Source: Halocaridina rubra
Taxonomy: Eukaryota > Arthropoda > Malacostraca > Decapoda > Atyidae
Length of the DNA stretch: 64,000 nt
NCBI GenBank assembly: GCA_037179515.1
Contig: JAXCGZ010017005.1
Location: forward strand, 100,001 to 164,000
Reading direction: 5' to 3'
Below are positions 11,351 through 24,776 of the stretch, piece after piece (position 1 is the stretch's first letter; every line of letters begins with the position of its first letter). Position numbers and translations under genes: made by a program. The notes under the pieces are model-generated. The model saw nothing but the letters and a program-made list of their open reading frames with translations, was not told the origin of the DNA and made no database searches.

Positions 11351-13686
11351 GGGGTGGGGATGAGCCATCACTACTTGATCTAGTGTTCACAGATAATGTG
11401 TTGGATATTGAAAATATTGAGTATGAACCACCAATTGGAAAGAGTGACCACTGTGTGTTGTTGATGGAGTATATCATTGAAGATATTCTTCCTGAGAGTA
11501 GAGGCACTGAGGACATGAGGAGGAACTATCGGAAAGGCGATTACATCAAAATAAATGAGCTTTTTGCAGTTATTGACTGGAGAACCTTATTTTACAACAA
11601 ATCTGTACAAGAAATGTATGACATCTTTTGTGAGAAATATGGGAAGATAGTAGATTGCTGCATACCTGTCACCAAAGTAGGTGTAATTCATGCCAGAGAG
11701 AAATGGTTTGATAATGGGTGTAAAAGAGCTAAGGAGTGGAGAGACAAATGCTGGAAAAGGTATAGGAGGAGAAAAAACATAAATGCCTGGCAAACCTACA
11801 AAAGAGCAAGAAATGACTACCTAAGTAAAAGGAGAGAGGCAGAGAGAGATTATGAGAGGGACATCACCAGGAAGGCTAAAAAAAATCCCAAGCTTTTCCA
11901 CAGCTTTATCAGAGGAAAACTGAAGGTAAAAGAACAGGTTTTAAGGCTAAAGAGAGCGGATGGAAGCATCACTGAGACGGACGAAGAGATCTGCAAAGAA
12001 TTGAACAAGGAGTTTCAGTCAGTATTTACAGTAGAAAATACCCCACCCCCTCAGATTGCAGTGATAGAAGCTCAAGGGCCGGCATTAGAGAACATCAACC
12101 TTACAGCCACAGAGGTATGCAAAGCGCTGATGGATTTAGATGTTCATAAAGCTACAGGTCCTGATGACATATCCCCTCATGTGCTTAAAAAATGCGCAAA
12201 CACAATATCAGTGGCACTAAGTATCATATTTAAGGAGTCACTGGAGTCGGGGGAGATTCCAAGATGCTGGAAACAAGCAAATGTGATACCTATCTTCAAA
12301 AAGGGAAGGAGGGATACGGCTCTGAACTATAGACCAGTTTCCTTGACCAGCATAGTTTGCAAAGTTATGGAGAAACTACTAAGGAAACATATCTCTCTTC
12401 ACTTGGAATCCTTCAACTTTTTGTCAGTGAGGCAACATGGCTTCAGAGAAGGTAGATCAACAGTAACAAACTTATTAGAATTTTATGATGAGGTAAGCCA
12501 AATCTTACAGGAAAGAGAGGGCTGGGCAGATTGCATATTCCTAGACTTCCAGAAAGCGTTTGACACTGTTCCACATGGGAGACTTATTAGGAAGCTGCAA
12601 TCAATGGCTAGAATAGGTGGAAATGTCTTGGAATGGATAAAAACTTACTTAGAAGGAAGGGAACAGAGGGTTAGAGTAAGACACTCAGTGTCTGAATGGA
12701 GAAGAGTTAGTAGTGGAGTTCCACAGGGTTCAGTTTTAGGGCCACTTTTGTTCCTTGTATATGTAAATGACCTACCAGAGTCTGTAAATTCATTCATGAA
12801 TATGTTTGCAGATGATGCAAAGATTGTGAAGAAAGTAAAAAACGAGAACAATGGTAGAGAACTTCAGGAGGATCTAAATAATCTGCATGAGTGGTCAGAA
12901 AAGTGGCTAATGAAATTCAATACTTCAAAATGTAAGGTAATGAGAATGGGTACAAGTGCAAGAAGGCCCAAGCTTGACTACTCGGTGGCTGGAGTACAAC
13001 TTCAAGAGACAGAAAATGAGAGAGATCTAGGAGTAAACATACTGGCAGATTTGTCTCCAGAAATACATATAAATGGCGTAGTAAGGGCAGCATATGCATT
13101 CTTATCAAATGTAAGGGTAGCCTTCAGGCACATGGACAAGGAAATGTTCAGAAATATTTATGTAACCTATGAGAGGCCAAAACTCGAATATGCAGCCCCC
13201 TTTTGGAATCCGCACTTGAAAAAGCACATAGCTAAGCTTGAAAAAGTTCAAAGACATGCCACGAAACTGGTGCCAGAAATACGCAATCTCAGTTATGATG
13301 AGAGGCTGAGGGAATTAGACTTGCCATCACTCGAAGCTAGAAGAGTAAGGGGGGATATGGTGACAGTCTTTAAATTCCTTCATGGTTATGATAGAGTGGA
13401 TAGGGATCGATATTTCGATATGGCTGGCTCTAGAACTAGAGGTCATAGTTTGAAGCTTCGTAAGAAAACTTCTTTGCAGGATGTAAGGAAATACTTTTTC
13501 AGTGTAAGAATAGTTGATAATTGGAATTCGCTAAGCGAGGAGGTAGTTAATGCTATCTCAATCCATAGTTTTAAGGACAGGTACGATAAGTATCACTAAG
13601 TCTAAAATGGAACCGATCAGGAGACGGGAAGATACGAGCTTTGGGCTCTTTCCCGTAAACACAATTAGGTAATCGCAATTAGGTAA

Positions 13687-13688
<2 letters not shown>
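11351..13688 (+). mobile_element. LINE-A copy 6: 5'-truncated, young, uninterrupted coding
   Basis: Starts at GGGGTGGGGATGAGCC (endonuclease C-terminal part) after a short CA run. Coding is intact to the normal stop, followed by the 3' UTR hairpin and two tail units (one reading AATCGC instead of AATCAC). It is followed by (CA)n, (TA)n and (GATA)n. Last member of the + strand array. Confidence 0.95.
11383..13599 (+). CDS. LINE-A ORF2 fragment: end of EEP plus complete RT (copy 6)
   Basis: 738 open codons; the frame is also open upstream to the truncation point. It contains the EEP C-terminal SDH motif near 11440, a basic linker (KRAKEWRDKCWKRYRRRK), then a full RT: TGPDDISPH, NYRPVSLTS, FLDFQKAFDTVPHGR, GVPQGSVLGPLLF and catalytic FADDAK near 12806. 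The C-terminus is RHATKLVPEIRNLSYDERL...DKYH. It would encode a complete RT but lacks the endonuclease active-site half. One private change (YVRPK to YERPK). No host promoter is seen. Confidence 0.9.
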   Translation: MFTDNVLDIENIEYEPPIGKSDHCVLLMEYIIEDILPESRGTEDMRRNYRKGDYIKINELFAVIDWRTLFYNKSVQEMYDIFCEKYGKIVDCCIPVTKVGVIHAREKWFDNGCKRAKEWRDKCWKRYRRRKNINAWQTYKRARNDYLSKRREAERDYERDITRKAKKNPKLFHSFIRGKLKVKEQVLRLKRADGSITETDEEICKELNKEFQSVFTVENTPPPQIAVIEAQGPALENINLTATEVCKALMDLDVHKATGPDDISPHVLKKCANTISVALSIIFKESLESGEIPRCWKQANVIPIFKKGRRDTALNYRPVSLTSIVCKVMEKLLRKHISLHLESFNFLSVRQHGFREGRSTVTNLLEFYDEVSQILQEREGWADCIFLDFQKAFDTVPHGRLIRKLQSMARIGGNVLEWIKTYLEGREQRVRVRHSVSEWRRVSSGVPQGSVLGPLLFLVYVNDLPESVNSFMNMFADDAKIVKKVKNENNGRELQEDLNNLHEWSEKWLMKFNTSKCKVMRMGTSARRPKLDYSVAGVQLQETENERDLGVNILADLSPEIHINGVVRAAYAFLSNVRVAFRHMDKEMFRNIYVTYERPKLEYAAPFWNPHLKKHIAKLEKVQRHATKLVPEIRNLSYDERLRELDLPSLEARRVRGDMVTVFKFLHGYDRVDRDRYFDMAGSRTRGHSLKLRKKTSLQDVRKYFFSVRIVDNWNSLSEEVVNAISIHSFKDRYDKYH

Positions 13689-13848
<160 letters not shown>

Positions 13849-14356
13849 GGCATGGAAAATTTAGGAATCAGTCCCAAATAGGCACCTAATTTCATTATAG
13901 GTGCACGGTCTGGGATTAAGGCAATAAATTCCCCTAGAAAATTCCTTGCAAGATGCCTAATTTGGGACTGAGCTTAATGTTGTAAGTGCTCTATCTAAGA
14001 TTGAGGTACATAAGGTACCTATTCTTTAATATTTACAAAAGTATTCATAAAGTTAAACTATGAACCGTTCTCTCTCTCTCATAAACAACACAATCATCGT
14101 GTTCAACAACAAACATGTATAATGCATAAAACTTACCTTCATAAAGGAACAAATCAATTATATACAAATTAAATTCCAAGAATAGATCAATGACGTTCAA
14201 GATCGTTGAGAGAGAGAATGATACAGAAATCTTATTATTAAAAATGACTTTGCTGAATAAAAACATCGATACTTTGTGCCTAATAAATAGAAGATCAAGC
14301 CTTATTGGGTTACACTCATCGACATTTACTTGTGAAAATCGCAGTGATTAACTCAG
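13849..14356. other. unassigned sequence with one imperfect inverted repeat
   Basis: No coding or RNA gene seen. TCAGTCCCAAATAGGC near 13869-13884 is imperfectly complementary to GCCTAATTTGGGACTGA near 13955-13971, which would fold into a hairpin of about 100 bases. Confidence 0.5.
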
Positions 14357-14608
14357 TTTTTTTTTTCTTATGATTATGACACCAGGACAGGCAAAAAAAA
14401 TATAAAAAAAAGCATAAATCTGCCCTCATCGGGCCTGGGCACGAAGAAAACATATAACAGAGAGAAACGAAGATGGGGAGGGTTGTAACTTGTTAGATGT
14501 GAAAGCATAACAAGAGATGTGTAACGAATATCCAAGGATATTCCGTATTGATGTAGGCATAGAAAAAGAAGGGTAAATGAAGGAAACTTAACATCAAATT
14601 GTCCTGGA
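14357..14608 (-). mobile_element. SINE-like family S, near-complete copy
   Basis: Reverse-complement match to 6081-6326 and 51468-51695. The - strand starts CCAGGACAATTTGATGTTAAG and ends CCTGTCCTGGTGTCATAATC before an A-rich tail (T run at 14357-14366 on the + strand). A-rich stretches also interrupt its 3' half. Confidence 0.75.
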
Positions 14609-14888
14609 CACTCCCATTTAGATCAAAAAGACCCTTCAGCTGTAGTATTGCGACGGGCGACTGATACTATGGGTCAACTTACTATATGGGTAGAGAAAGC
14701 ATTAAAATATCGGAATCAAACTCCAGCGGCTCACTTCTTTTCGTTATGGGAGCATTTAATTTAAGCTGTGGATCCCATTCATAAAGTGTATTTACTTAGT
14801 ACATTGAGATGAGAGGTACTGCCATTTGATTTCATTATAAGTAAACTATAAGTGAAATTATGCAGTTTTGTCTTAGGCAGTTTGTGTT

Positions 14889-14956
14889 ATGAGTGACACC
14901 GGGACAGGCAAGAGAACTGTCCTATCAGGCCCGGACATGTTCATACTACAGCTCCC

Positions 14957-14958
<2 letters not shown>
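14889..14958 (-). mobile_element. SINE-like family S, 3' end only
   Basis: The - strand ends in GCCTGTCCCGGTGTCACTCAT, the family 3' end, with a CCGGGCCTGATAGGACAG segment upstream. Its 5' side abuts a (TAA)n microsatellite. Confidence 0.55.

Positions 14959-15024
<66 letters not shown>
14958..15024. repeat. (TAA)n microsatellite
   Basis: About 22 pure TAA units. Confidence 0.97.
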
Positions 15025-15168
15025 CTTTAACAGGATCGTAGTTATTTCTAAAAGTTGCAGTACAATTCATAATATTATCATTGTTTATTTATTTTTATAT
15101 AATTTTTTTTTTTTTGAGGGGGACTTATTTATATGAACTGTTTGAATGATGATACCCATACAGACTCC

Positions 15169-15170
<2 letters not shown>

Positions 15171-15263
<93 letters not shown>

Positions 15264-15270
15264 GGGGGGG
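15171..15270. repeat. (TA)n followed by G10
   Basis: About 90 bases of TA end abruptly in ten G residues at 15261-15270. Confidence 0.97.
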
Positions 15271-15837
15271 CAGACTTTAAAATAACCATCTTACATACAC
15301 GAAACCAAAGTATGCCAAGGAACAGGATGATGGACCTCTTTCTTCACAGAGTCATTTGTTTTCATATTTTTGTGTTAATTATGTAAATAATTTCCTGTGA
15401 TGCCATGGCAGAACAATTTTACACCACAGTTCTCGAATGGTAACCGAATGATATAGGAATTACAAACTTCCTTATTGCGTAGGGTAAAAGGTGAGTTCCA
15501 ATATTGTTTTTCTTGTAAAGGTAACACTATCTTTTGTAAAATGCATTTCAACAAAGGAAAGTTACTCACGTTTCGCAAATCGTTGGTGACTATACGGCAT
15601 TAAATATAAATAACTAATAGTATGTCAAAACTGGTATAACACAAATACATACATACTGGAAATTGCCTGAGGGACTATTTTACTACAGCTCCCCCTTGGA
15701 ATCACCGATATGTATCCTCTCTTTAATCTCAAAAATCTGACAAAATATTTAGATCAAACTCATTCTTAGCCATGAAGAGCTGTATACTACATACATACAT
15801 ATACCTTGGCTGTTTCCCCTACTGATTAAAAAGTTTG
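15271..15837. other. unassigned sequence
   Basis: AT-rich unique-looking sequence. I see no coding frame, RNA gene or recognisable transposon in it. Confidence 0.4.
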
Positions 15838-15957
<120 letters not shown>

Positions 15958-16016
15958 GAATTATTAAATAAAATTGAATCCTTTATTTGCACAAATAGAC
16001 TGTGGGTATTCATATT

Positions 16017-16019
16017 ACA

Positions 16020-16087
<68 letters not shown>
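16017..16087. repeat. (AC)n microsatellite, 5' flank of LINE-A copy 7
   Basis: About 35 AC units preceded by sequence unrelated to LINE-A (GTATTCATATTACACAAAC). This tract was therefore not derived from a LINE-A tail. Confidence 0.97.
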
Positions 16088-18042
<1,955 letters not shown>

Positions 18043-18373
18043 TGACTCATTTAGGTGTAACCCCTTGTATTAACTTAAGCATAAACATAGCCACGTCAAA
18101 TTTGGTTTTTGTCTTCAACTTTAAACCATTTTAGCTCCTTAATAAATGATGTTGCCCGGTCAAACTTAATTCTTGCCGTGACCAACAGCAAATTTAGCAG
18201 CAAAATTTTTAATCTTTTGAATCTTGCTTAATATACTTTTATTACAGCCGCTCCATATCACAGAGCAATAGGATATGTAGCTAAGAAATAAAGCCTCCAC
18301 TATTATTATCCTTCTGTGGCTGCCCAAAAAATCTTTATTTCTATTTAAGAAGAGGAGCATATAGTTGGTTTAA

Positions 18374-18483
<110 letters not shown>

Positions 18484-18930
18484 GACATGAGATTCAAATG
18501 ATTAATGGCGGTCGTGAATGAATCCCATTTTCCTTACAGAAGGTAAGTGGTGCATGTAAGACGAGATTGCCATTTTCTAATTTCTAGGTCTTTGGGTATG
18601 TGATTTAGATAAGCTCTTGATCCGATGAATATGAATCGGGTTTTACCTGAATTTACTCTAAGGCCATTTCTTGTAAATTATTGTAATACTCCTTCATTTG
18701 TGGAATTTATTTCTAAGATTAGGAGGTGAAGATGTTCTCTATTTTTGGAGAGAAGCAGCTGTGCATCATCTGCAAATTGGACAAGCATGATAATCTGAGC
18801 AACAGTTTGTAAAGTGTTTATAAATATATTAAAATTTATGGGACCGAGTACTGAGTATGAGGGACACAAAATTCAACAGAGAGGTTTTAAGATACAGGTT
18901 TTTCTATTTTTACTGACCGCATGCGATGAG

Positions 18931-19085
18931 TTAAGGGGGGTTTACACGGTCAAACGGTTCGTCGAATACGGTTCGACAGACAAGTGTTTGAAGTGATGTT
19001 CGAACGTGTGAACGGGGTATTTGGATGTCGAACACGTTTGTCGAACGTGTTCGACAACCAAATACCCCGTTCACACGTTCGAACT
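18931..19085. mobile_element. CpG-rich palindromic MITE, partial copy
   Basis: Begins TTAAGGGGGGTTTACACGGT and follows the same arm as the next element, with repeated GTTCGAAC/GTCGAAC motifs. Its right arm stops at CACACGTTCGAAC, where the next copy begins. It lies in the RT of the second LINE. Confidence 0.7.
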
Positions 19086-19086
19086 T

Positions 19087-19308
19087 TTAAAGGGGGATTT
19101 ACACGGTCAAACGGTTCGTCGAACGCGGTTCGACAGACAAGTGTTCGAAGTGATGTTCGAACGTGTGAACGGGGTATTTGTTTGTCGAACACGTTTGCCG
19201 AACGTGTTCGACAACCAAATACCCCGTTCATACGTTCGAACATCACTTCAAACACTTGTCTGTCGAACCGTGTTCGACGAACCGTTTGACCGCGTAAACC
19301 CTCCTTTA
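19087..19308. mobile_element. CpG-rich palindromic MITE, complete copy of about 222 bp
   Basis: Nearly perfect inverted repeat over its whole length. The left end TTAAAGGGGGATTTACACGG is complementary to the right end CCGCGTAAACCCTCCTTTA, and the arms meet around a TTGTTTGTCGAACACG centre. Many CG dinucleotides stand out against AT-rich surroundings. No coding capacity. TTAA at the left end suggests a TTAA-type target, but the superfamily is not assigned. Confidence 0.75.
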
Positions 19309-19743
19309 GAGAGCTATTATACCAGAAATCATCTCTATGTAAGCTTTTCATTTTCCTTAAGAGAATCGGATGAGAGACAATGCCGAGAACTTTGGGGAGG
19401 TCACATAGGGCAAATAATGATATCTGATTCTAATCTATATTTTTGTATAATGTGTCAGTAACTTGTAGATATACCCTTCCTGTAGTCGTAATAGCTTTTC
19501 GAAAATAGATGGTTTCTTGACAAGTATTCATACAACGGATTTGTTAAAAGTTTCTCTAAAACTTTAAAAACAAAAATTAGGAGAAGGGTATAAATGGGTC
19601 TGTAGCTACTTGGATTCTCACTGTCTTCCTGTTCAAATACTGGGCAAACAATTCCATATGTAAATTCATCTGGGAATACCCCTTTGACAATGGAAGTGTT
19701 GTTATGTAGAAAGCTAGTATAGGTAATGAAACTTTCCAGAATT

Positions 19744-20400
<657 letters not shown>

Positions 20401-20805
20401 CAGGGTGTCTACAAAGTCTGGGTACATAGGAAATTTCACTATGCAGACCTATTCAATCGAGTTCACCTGAATTTTGTAAAGCGCATCAAATTATGCATTG
20501 CAAATGATGGAAATCATATTGCAAATATTATTTATTAACATTAGATTTAAATAAAATTGTTTTGTTTTAAAAGTCTGTGTTAATAACCTGTGTACCCAGA
20601 CGAAGTCTGGGTACACAGGTTATTAACACAGACTTTTAAAACAAAACAATTTTATTTAAATCTAATGTTAATAAATAATATTTGCAATATGATTTCCATC
20701 ATTTTCAATGCATAATTTGATGCCCTTTACAAAATTCAGGTGAACTCGATTGAATAGGTCTGCATAGTGAAATTTCCTATGTACCCAGACTTTGTGGACA
20801 CCCTG
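20401..20805. mobile_element. 405-bp foldback (inverted-dimer) MITE, copy 1
   Basis: Near-perfect palindrome with ends CAGGGTGTCTACAAAGTCTG and CAGACTTTGTGGACACCCTG, flanked by TA on both sides, as for Tc1/mariner-type insertions. The centre (20590-20620) has inner copies of the terminal motif (TACCCAGAC, GAAGTCTGGGTA), as if two shorter elements were joined head to head with the inner ends trimmed. I found only two mismatches between the arms over most of the length, plus one in the terminal motif (TCTAC against TCCAC). A second copy of identical length is at 59438-59842. Confidence 0.9.
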
Positions 20806-21236
20806 TATAAAAAAGAACACAATGATATACTACAAAAACATGAAATAATAAACGGTATCGAGTAGAAAAACAAAGAAATTATACGAAAAATTGAAATAAA
20901 AAGAAATGTAAATGCCATAATAAAATAAACATATGAAATGAAGAACCTTAGAGAAGATAAATACAAACTCCTTATTTCCAGAAGAAATAAACTGTTCAAT
21001 ATAATCTGCGGGTGAAAAACGTATTAAACGGAGTCACTATTCACACGCTAAGTCGCGAAGTGCCATAGAAATAGTCATGTATCATAATCCTGCGACACGC
21101 GATATTCCGACAGTAATGTTTATTCACATACTATCATGCCTTGTCACATGACACTATTTTAAGCTCGATGTCGAATGAAAATATCTGGGTCATTTAAATT
21201 TACAAGAGACACACCCACACACATACGTGTGTGTGT
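20806..21236. other. unassigned sequence
   Basis: No gene or known repeat recognised. A short mixed CA/GT run at 21209-21236 forms the 3' flank of LINE-A copy 8. Confidence 0.4.
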
Positions 21237-22015
21237 GATTACCTAATTGTGATTACCTAATTGTGTTTACGGGAAAGAGCCCAAAGCTCGTATCTTCCCG
21301 TCTCCTTATCGGTTCCATTTTAGACTTAGTGATACTTATCATACCTGTCCTTAAAACTATGGATTGAGATAGCAATAACTACCTCCTCGCTTAGCCAATT
21401 CCATTTATCAACTACTCTTACACTGAAAAAGTATCTCCTTACATCCTGCAAAGAAGTTTTCTTACGAAGCTTCAAACTATGACCTCTAGTTCTAGAGCCA
21501 GCCATATCAAAATATCGATCCCTATCCACTCTATCATAACCATGAAGGAATTTAAAGACTGTCACCATATCCCCCCTCACTCTTCTAGCTTCCAGTGATG
21601 GTAAGTCTAATTCCCTCAGCCTCTCATCATAACTGAGATTGCGTATTTCTGGCACCAGTTTCGTGGCATGTCTTTGAACTTTTTCAAGCTTAGCTATGTG
21701 CTTTTTCAAGTGTGGATTCCAAAAAGGGGCTGCATATTCGAGTTTTGGCCTTACATAGGTTACATAAATATTTCTGAACATTTCCTTGTCCATGTGCCTG
21801 AAGGCTACCCTTACATTTGATAAGAATGCATATGCTGCCCTTACTATGCCATTTATATGTATTTCTGGAGACAAATCTGCCAGTATGTTTACTCCTAGAT
21901 CTCTCTCATTTTCTGTCTCTTGAAGTTGTACTCCAGCCACCGAGTAGTCAAGCTTGGGCCTTCTTGCACTTGTACCCATTCTCATTACCTTACATTTTGA
22001 AGTATTGAATTTCAT
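21237..22015 (-). mobile_element. LINE-A copy 8: 5'-truncated
   Basis: On the - strand it starts at ATGAAATTCAATACTTC and encodes the RT C-terminal 229 residues in an open frame (22015-21326), then the hairpin and two tail units, followed by (AC)n. First member of the - strand array. Confidence 0.95.
21326..22015 (-). CDS. LINE-A RT C-terminal fragment (copy 8), open
   Basis: 229 open codons from MKFNTSKCKVMRMGTSARRP to the normal end DRYDKYH. It lies entirely downstream of the FADD motif, so it has no catalytic centre. Differences from young copies include VVDKWNWL. Confidence 0.75.
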   Translation of the reverse strand: MKFNTSKCKVMRMGTSARRPKLDYSVAGVQLQETENERDLGVNILADLSPEIHINGIVRAAYAFLSNVRVAFRHMDKEMFRNIYVTYVRPKLEYAAPFWNPHLKKHIAKLEKVQRHATKLVPEIRNLSYDERLRELDLPSLEARRVRGDMVTVFKFLHGYDRVDRDRYFDMAGSRTRGHSLKLRKKTSLQDVRRYFFSVRVVDKWNWLSEEVVIAISIHSFKDRYDKYH

Positions 22016-22035
22016 TGTGTGTGTTAGTGTGTGTG

Positions 22036-23418
22036 TAATGACCTAGTTGTAACTACCTAATTGTGTGATTACCTAATTGTTATTACCTAATTAGGTTTAC
22101 GGGAAAGAGCCCAAAGCTCATATCTTCCCGTCTCCTGATCGGTTCCATTTTGTACTTAGTGACACTTATCATACCTGTCCTAAAAACTATGGATTGAGAT
22201 AGCATTAACTACCTCCTAGCTTAGCGAATTCCAATTATCAACTACTCTTACACTGAAAAAGTATTTCCTTACATCCTGAAAAGAAGTTTTCTTACGAAGC
22301 TTCAAACTATGACCTCTAGTTCTAGAGCCAGCCATATCAAAATATCGATCCCTATCCACTCTATCATAACCATGAAGGAATTTAAAGACTGTCACCATAT
22401 CCTCCCTCAATCTTCTAGCTTCTAGTGATCGTATGTCTAATTCCCTCAGCCTCTCATCATAACTGAGATTGCGTAATTCTGACACCAGTTTCGTGGCATG
22501 TCTTTGAACTTTTTCAAGCTTAGCTATGTGCTTTTTCAAGTGCGGATTCCAAAAGGGGGCTGCATATTCGAGTTTTGGACTCACATACGTTACATAAAAA
22601 TTTCTGAACATTACCTTGTCCATGTGCCTGAAGGCTAACCTTTCATTTGATAAGAAGGCAGATGCTGCCCTTACTATGCCATTTATTGTATTTCTGGAGA
22701 CAAATCTGCCAGTATGTTTACTCCTAGATCTCTCTCATTTTCTGTCTCTTGAAGATGTACTCCAGCCACCGAGTAGTCAAGCTTGGGCCTTCTTGCACTA
22801 GTACCCATTCTAATTACCTTACATTTTGAAGTATTGAATTTCATTAGCCACTTTTCTGACCACTTATGCAGACTATTTAGATCTTCCTGAAGTTCTCTAC
22901 CACTGTTCTCGTTTTTTACTTTCTTCACAATCTTTGCATCATCTGCAAACATATTCATGAATGAATTTACAGACTCTGGTAGGTCATTTACATATACAAG
23001 GAACAAAAGTGGCCCTAAAACTGAACCCTGTGGAACTCCACTACTAACTCTTCTCCATTCCGGCACTGAGTGTCTTACTTTAACCCTCTGTTCCCTTCCT
23101 TCTAAGTAAGTTTTTATCAATTCCAAGACAATTCCTCCCATTCCAGCCATTACTTGCAGTTTCCTAACAAATCTCCCATGTGGAACAGTGTCAAACGCTT
23201 TCTGAAAGTCTAAGAATATACAATCTGCCCAGCCCTCTCTTTCCTGTAAGATTCAGCTTACCTCATCATAAAATTTTAATAACTTTGTTACAGTTGATCT
23301 ACCTTCACTGATGCAATGTTGCCTCACTGACAAAAAGTTGAAGGATTTCAAGTGAAGAGAGATATGTTTCCTTAGTAGTTTCTCCATAACTTTGCAAACT
23401 ATGCTGGTCAAGGAAACT
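22036..23418 (-). mobile_element. LINE-A copy 9: 5'-truncated, four tail units
   Basis: On the - strand it starts at AGTTTCCTTGACC and runs to the 3' end. The RT is broken into two frames (23150-22683 and 22623-22216) by a small deletion near 22684 (CATATAAATGG reduced to AATAAATGG on the element strand). The tail has four imperfect 14-base units, more than other copies, before (AC)n. The 5' truncation point is identical to that of copy 10. Confidence 0.93.
22216..23417 (-). pseudogene. LINE-A RT (copy 9), frameshifted
   Basis: Contains EQRVKVRHSVPEWRRVSSG, GVPQGSVLGPLLF and FADDAKIVKKV in one frame and the C-terminal MDKVMFRNFYVTYVSPKLE part in another. Upstream coding near 23250-23417 carries further stops. 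It is more diverged from the young consensus than copies 6 and 19. Confidence 0.85.
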
Positions 23419-23427
23419 GTGTGTGTG

Positions 23428-24776
23428 ATTACCAAATTGTGATATCCTAATTGTGTTTACGGGAAAGAGCCCAAAGCTCATATCTTCCCGTCTCCCGATC
23501 GGTTCCATTTTGTACTTAGTTATACTTATCATACCTGTCCTTAAAACTAGTTATTGAGATAGCATTAACTACCTCCTCGCTTAGCGAATTCCAATTATCA
23601 ACTACTCTTACACTGAAAAAGTATCTTCCTTACATCCTGCAAAGAAGTTTTCTTACGAAGCTTCAAACTATGACCTCTAGCTCTACAGCCTGCCATATCA
23701 AAATATCGATCCCTATCCACTCTATCATAACCATGAGGGAATTTAAAGACTGTCACCATATCCCCCTTCAATCTTCTAGCTTTGAGTGATGGTAAGTCTA
23801 ATTCCCTCAGCCTCTCATCATAACTGACATTACGTATTTCTGGCACCAGTTTCGTGGCATGTCTTTGAACTTTTTCAAGCTTAGCTATGTGCTTTTTCAA
23901 GTGTGGATTCCAAAAGGGGGCTGCATATTCGAGTTTTGGCCTCACATAGGTTACATAAATATTTCTGAACATTTCCTTGTCCATGTGCCTGAATGCTACC
24001 CTTACATTTGATAAGAATGCATATGCTGCCCTTACTATGCCATTTATATGTATTTCTGGAGACAAATCTGCCAGTATGTTTACTCCTAGATCTCTCTCAT
24101 TTTCTGTCTCTTGAAGTTGTACTCCAGCCACCGAGTAGTCAAGCTTGGGCCTTCTTGCACTTATACCCATTCTCATTACCTTACATTTTGAAGTATTGAA
24201 TTTCATTAGCCACTTTTCTGACCACTCGCGCAGACTAGATCTTCCTGAAGTTCTCTACCATTGTTCTCGTTTCCTACTTTCTTCACAATCTTTGCATCAT
24301 CTGCAAACATATTCATGAATGAATTTACAGACTCTGGTAGGTTATTTACATATACAAGGAACAAAAGTGGCCCTAAAACTGAACCCTGTGGAACTCCATT
24401 ACTAACTCTTCTCCATTCAGACACTGAGTGTCTTACTCTAACCCTCTGTTCCCTTCCTTCTAAGTAAGTTTTTATCAATTCCAAAACATTTCCACCTATT
24501 CTAGGCATTGCTTGCAGCTTCCTAATAAGTCTCCCATGTGGAACAGTGTCAAATGCTTTCTGGAAGTCTAGGAATATGCAATCTGCCCAGCCCTCTCTTT
24601 CCTGTAAGATTCGGCTTACCTCATCATAAAATTTTAATAACTTTGTTACAGTTGATCTACCTTCACTGATGCAATGTTGCCTCACTGACAAAAAGTTGAA
24701 GGATATCAAGTGAAGAGAGATATGTTTCCTTAGTAGTTTCTCCATAACTTTGCAAACTATGCTGGTCAAGGAAACT
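23428..24776 (-). mobile_element. LINE-A copy 10: recombinant between copies 9 and 11
   Basis: Its 3' part (23428 to about 24616) matches copy 11 variant for variant at an offset of 1358, including a 4-base deletion near 24234. Its 5' part (about 24637-24776) matches copy 9 at the same offset, including AACTTTGTTACAG, TTCACTGATGCAATG and the same 5' truncation point. The switch lies in a 20-base identical stretch near 24617-24636. Confidence 0.9.

Noticed and set aside
18950..19461. Open frames rich in CRTRLSNVFD-type repeats on both strands
   Set aside because: They follow from the palindromic CpG-rich MITE; the two strands give the same peptide because the arms are complementary.
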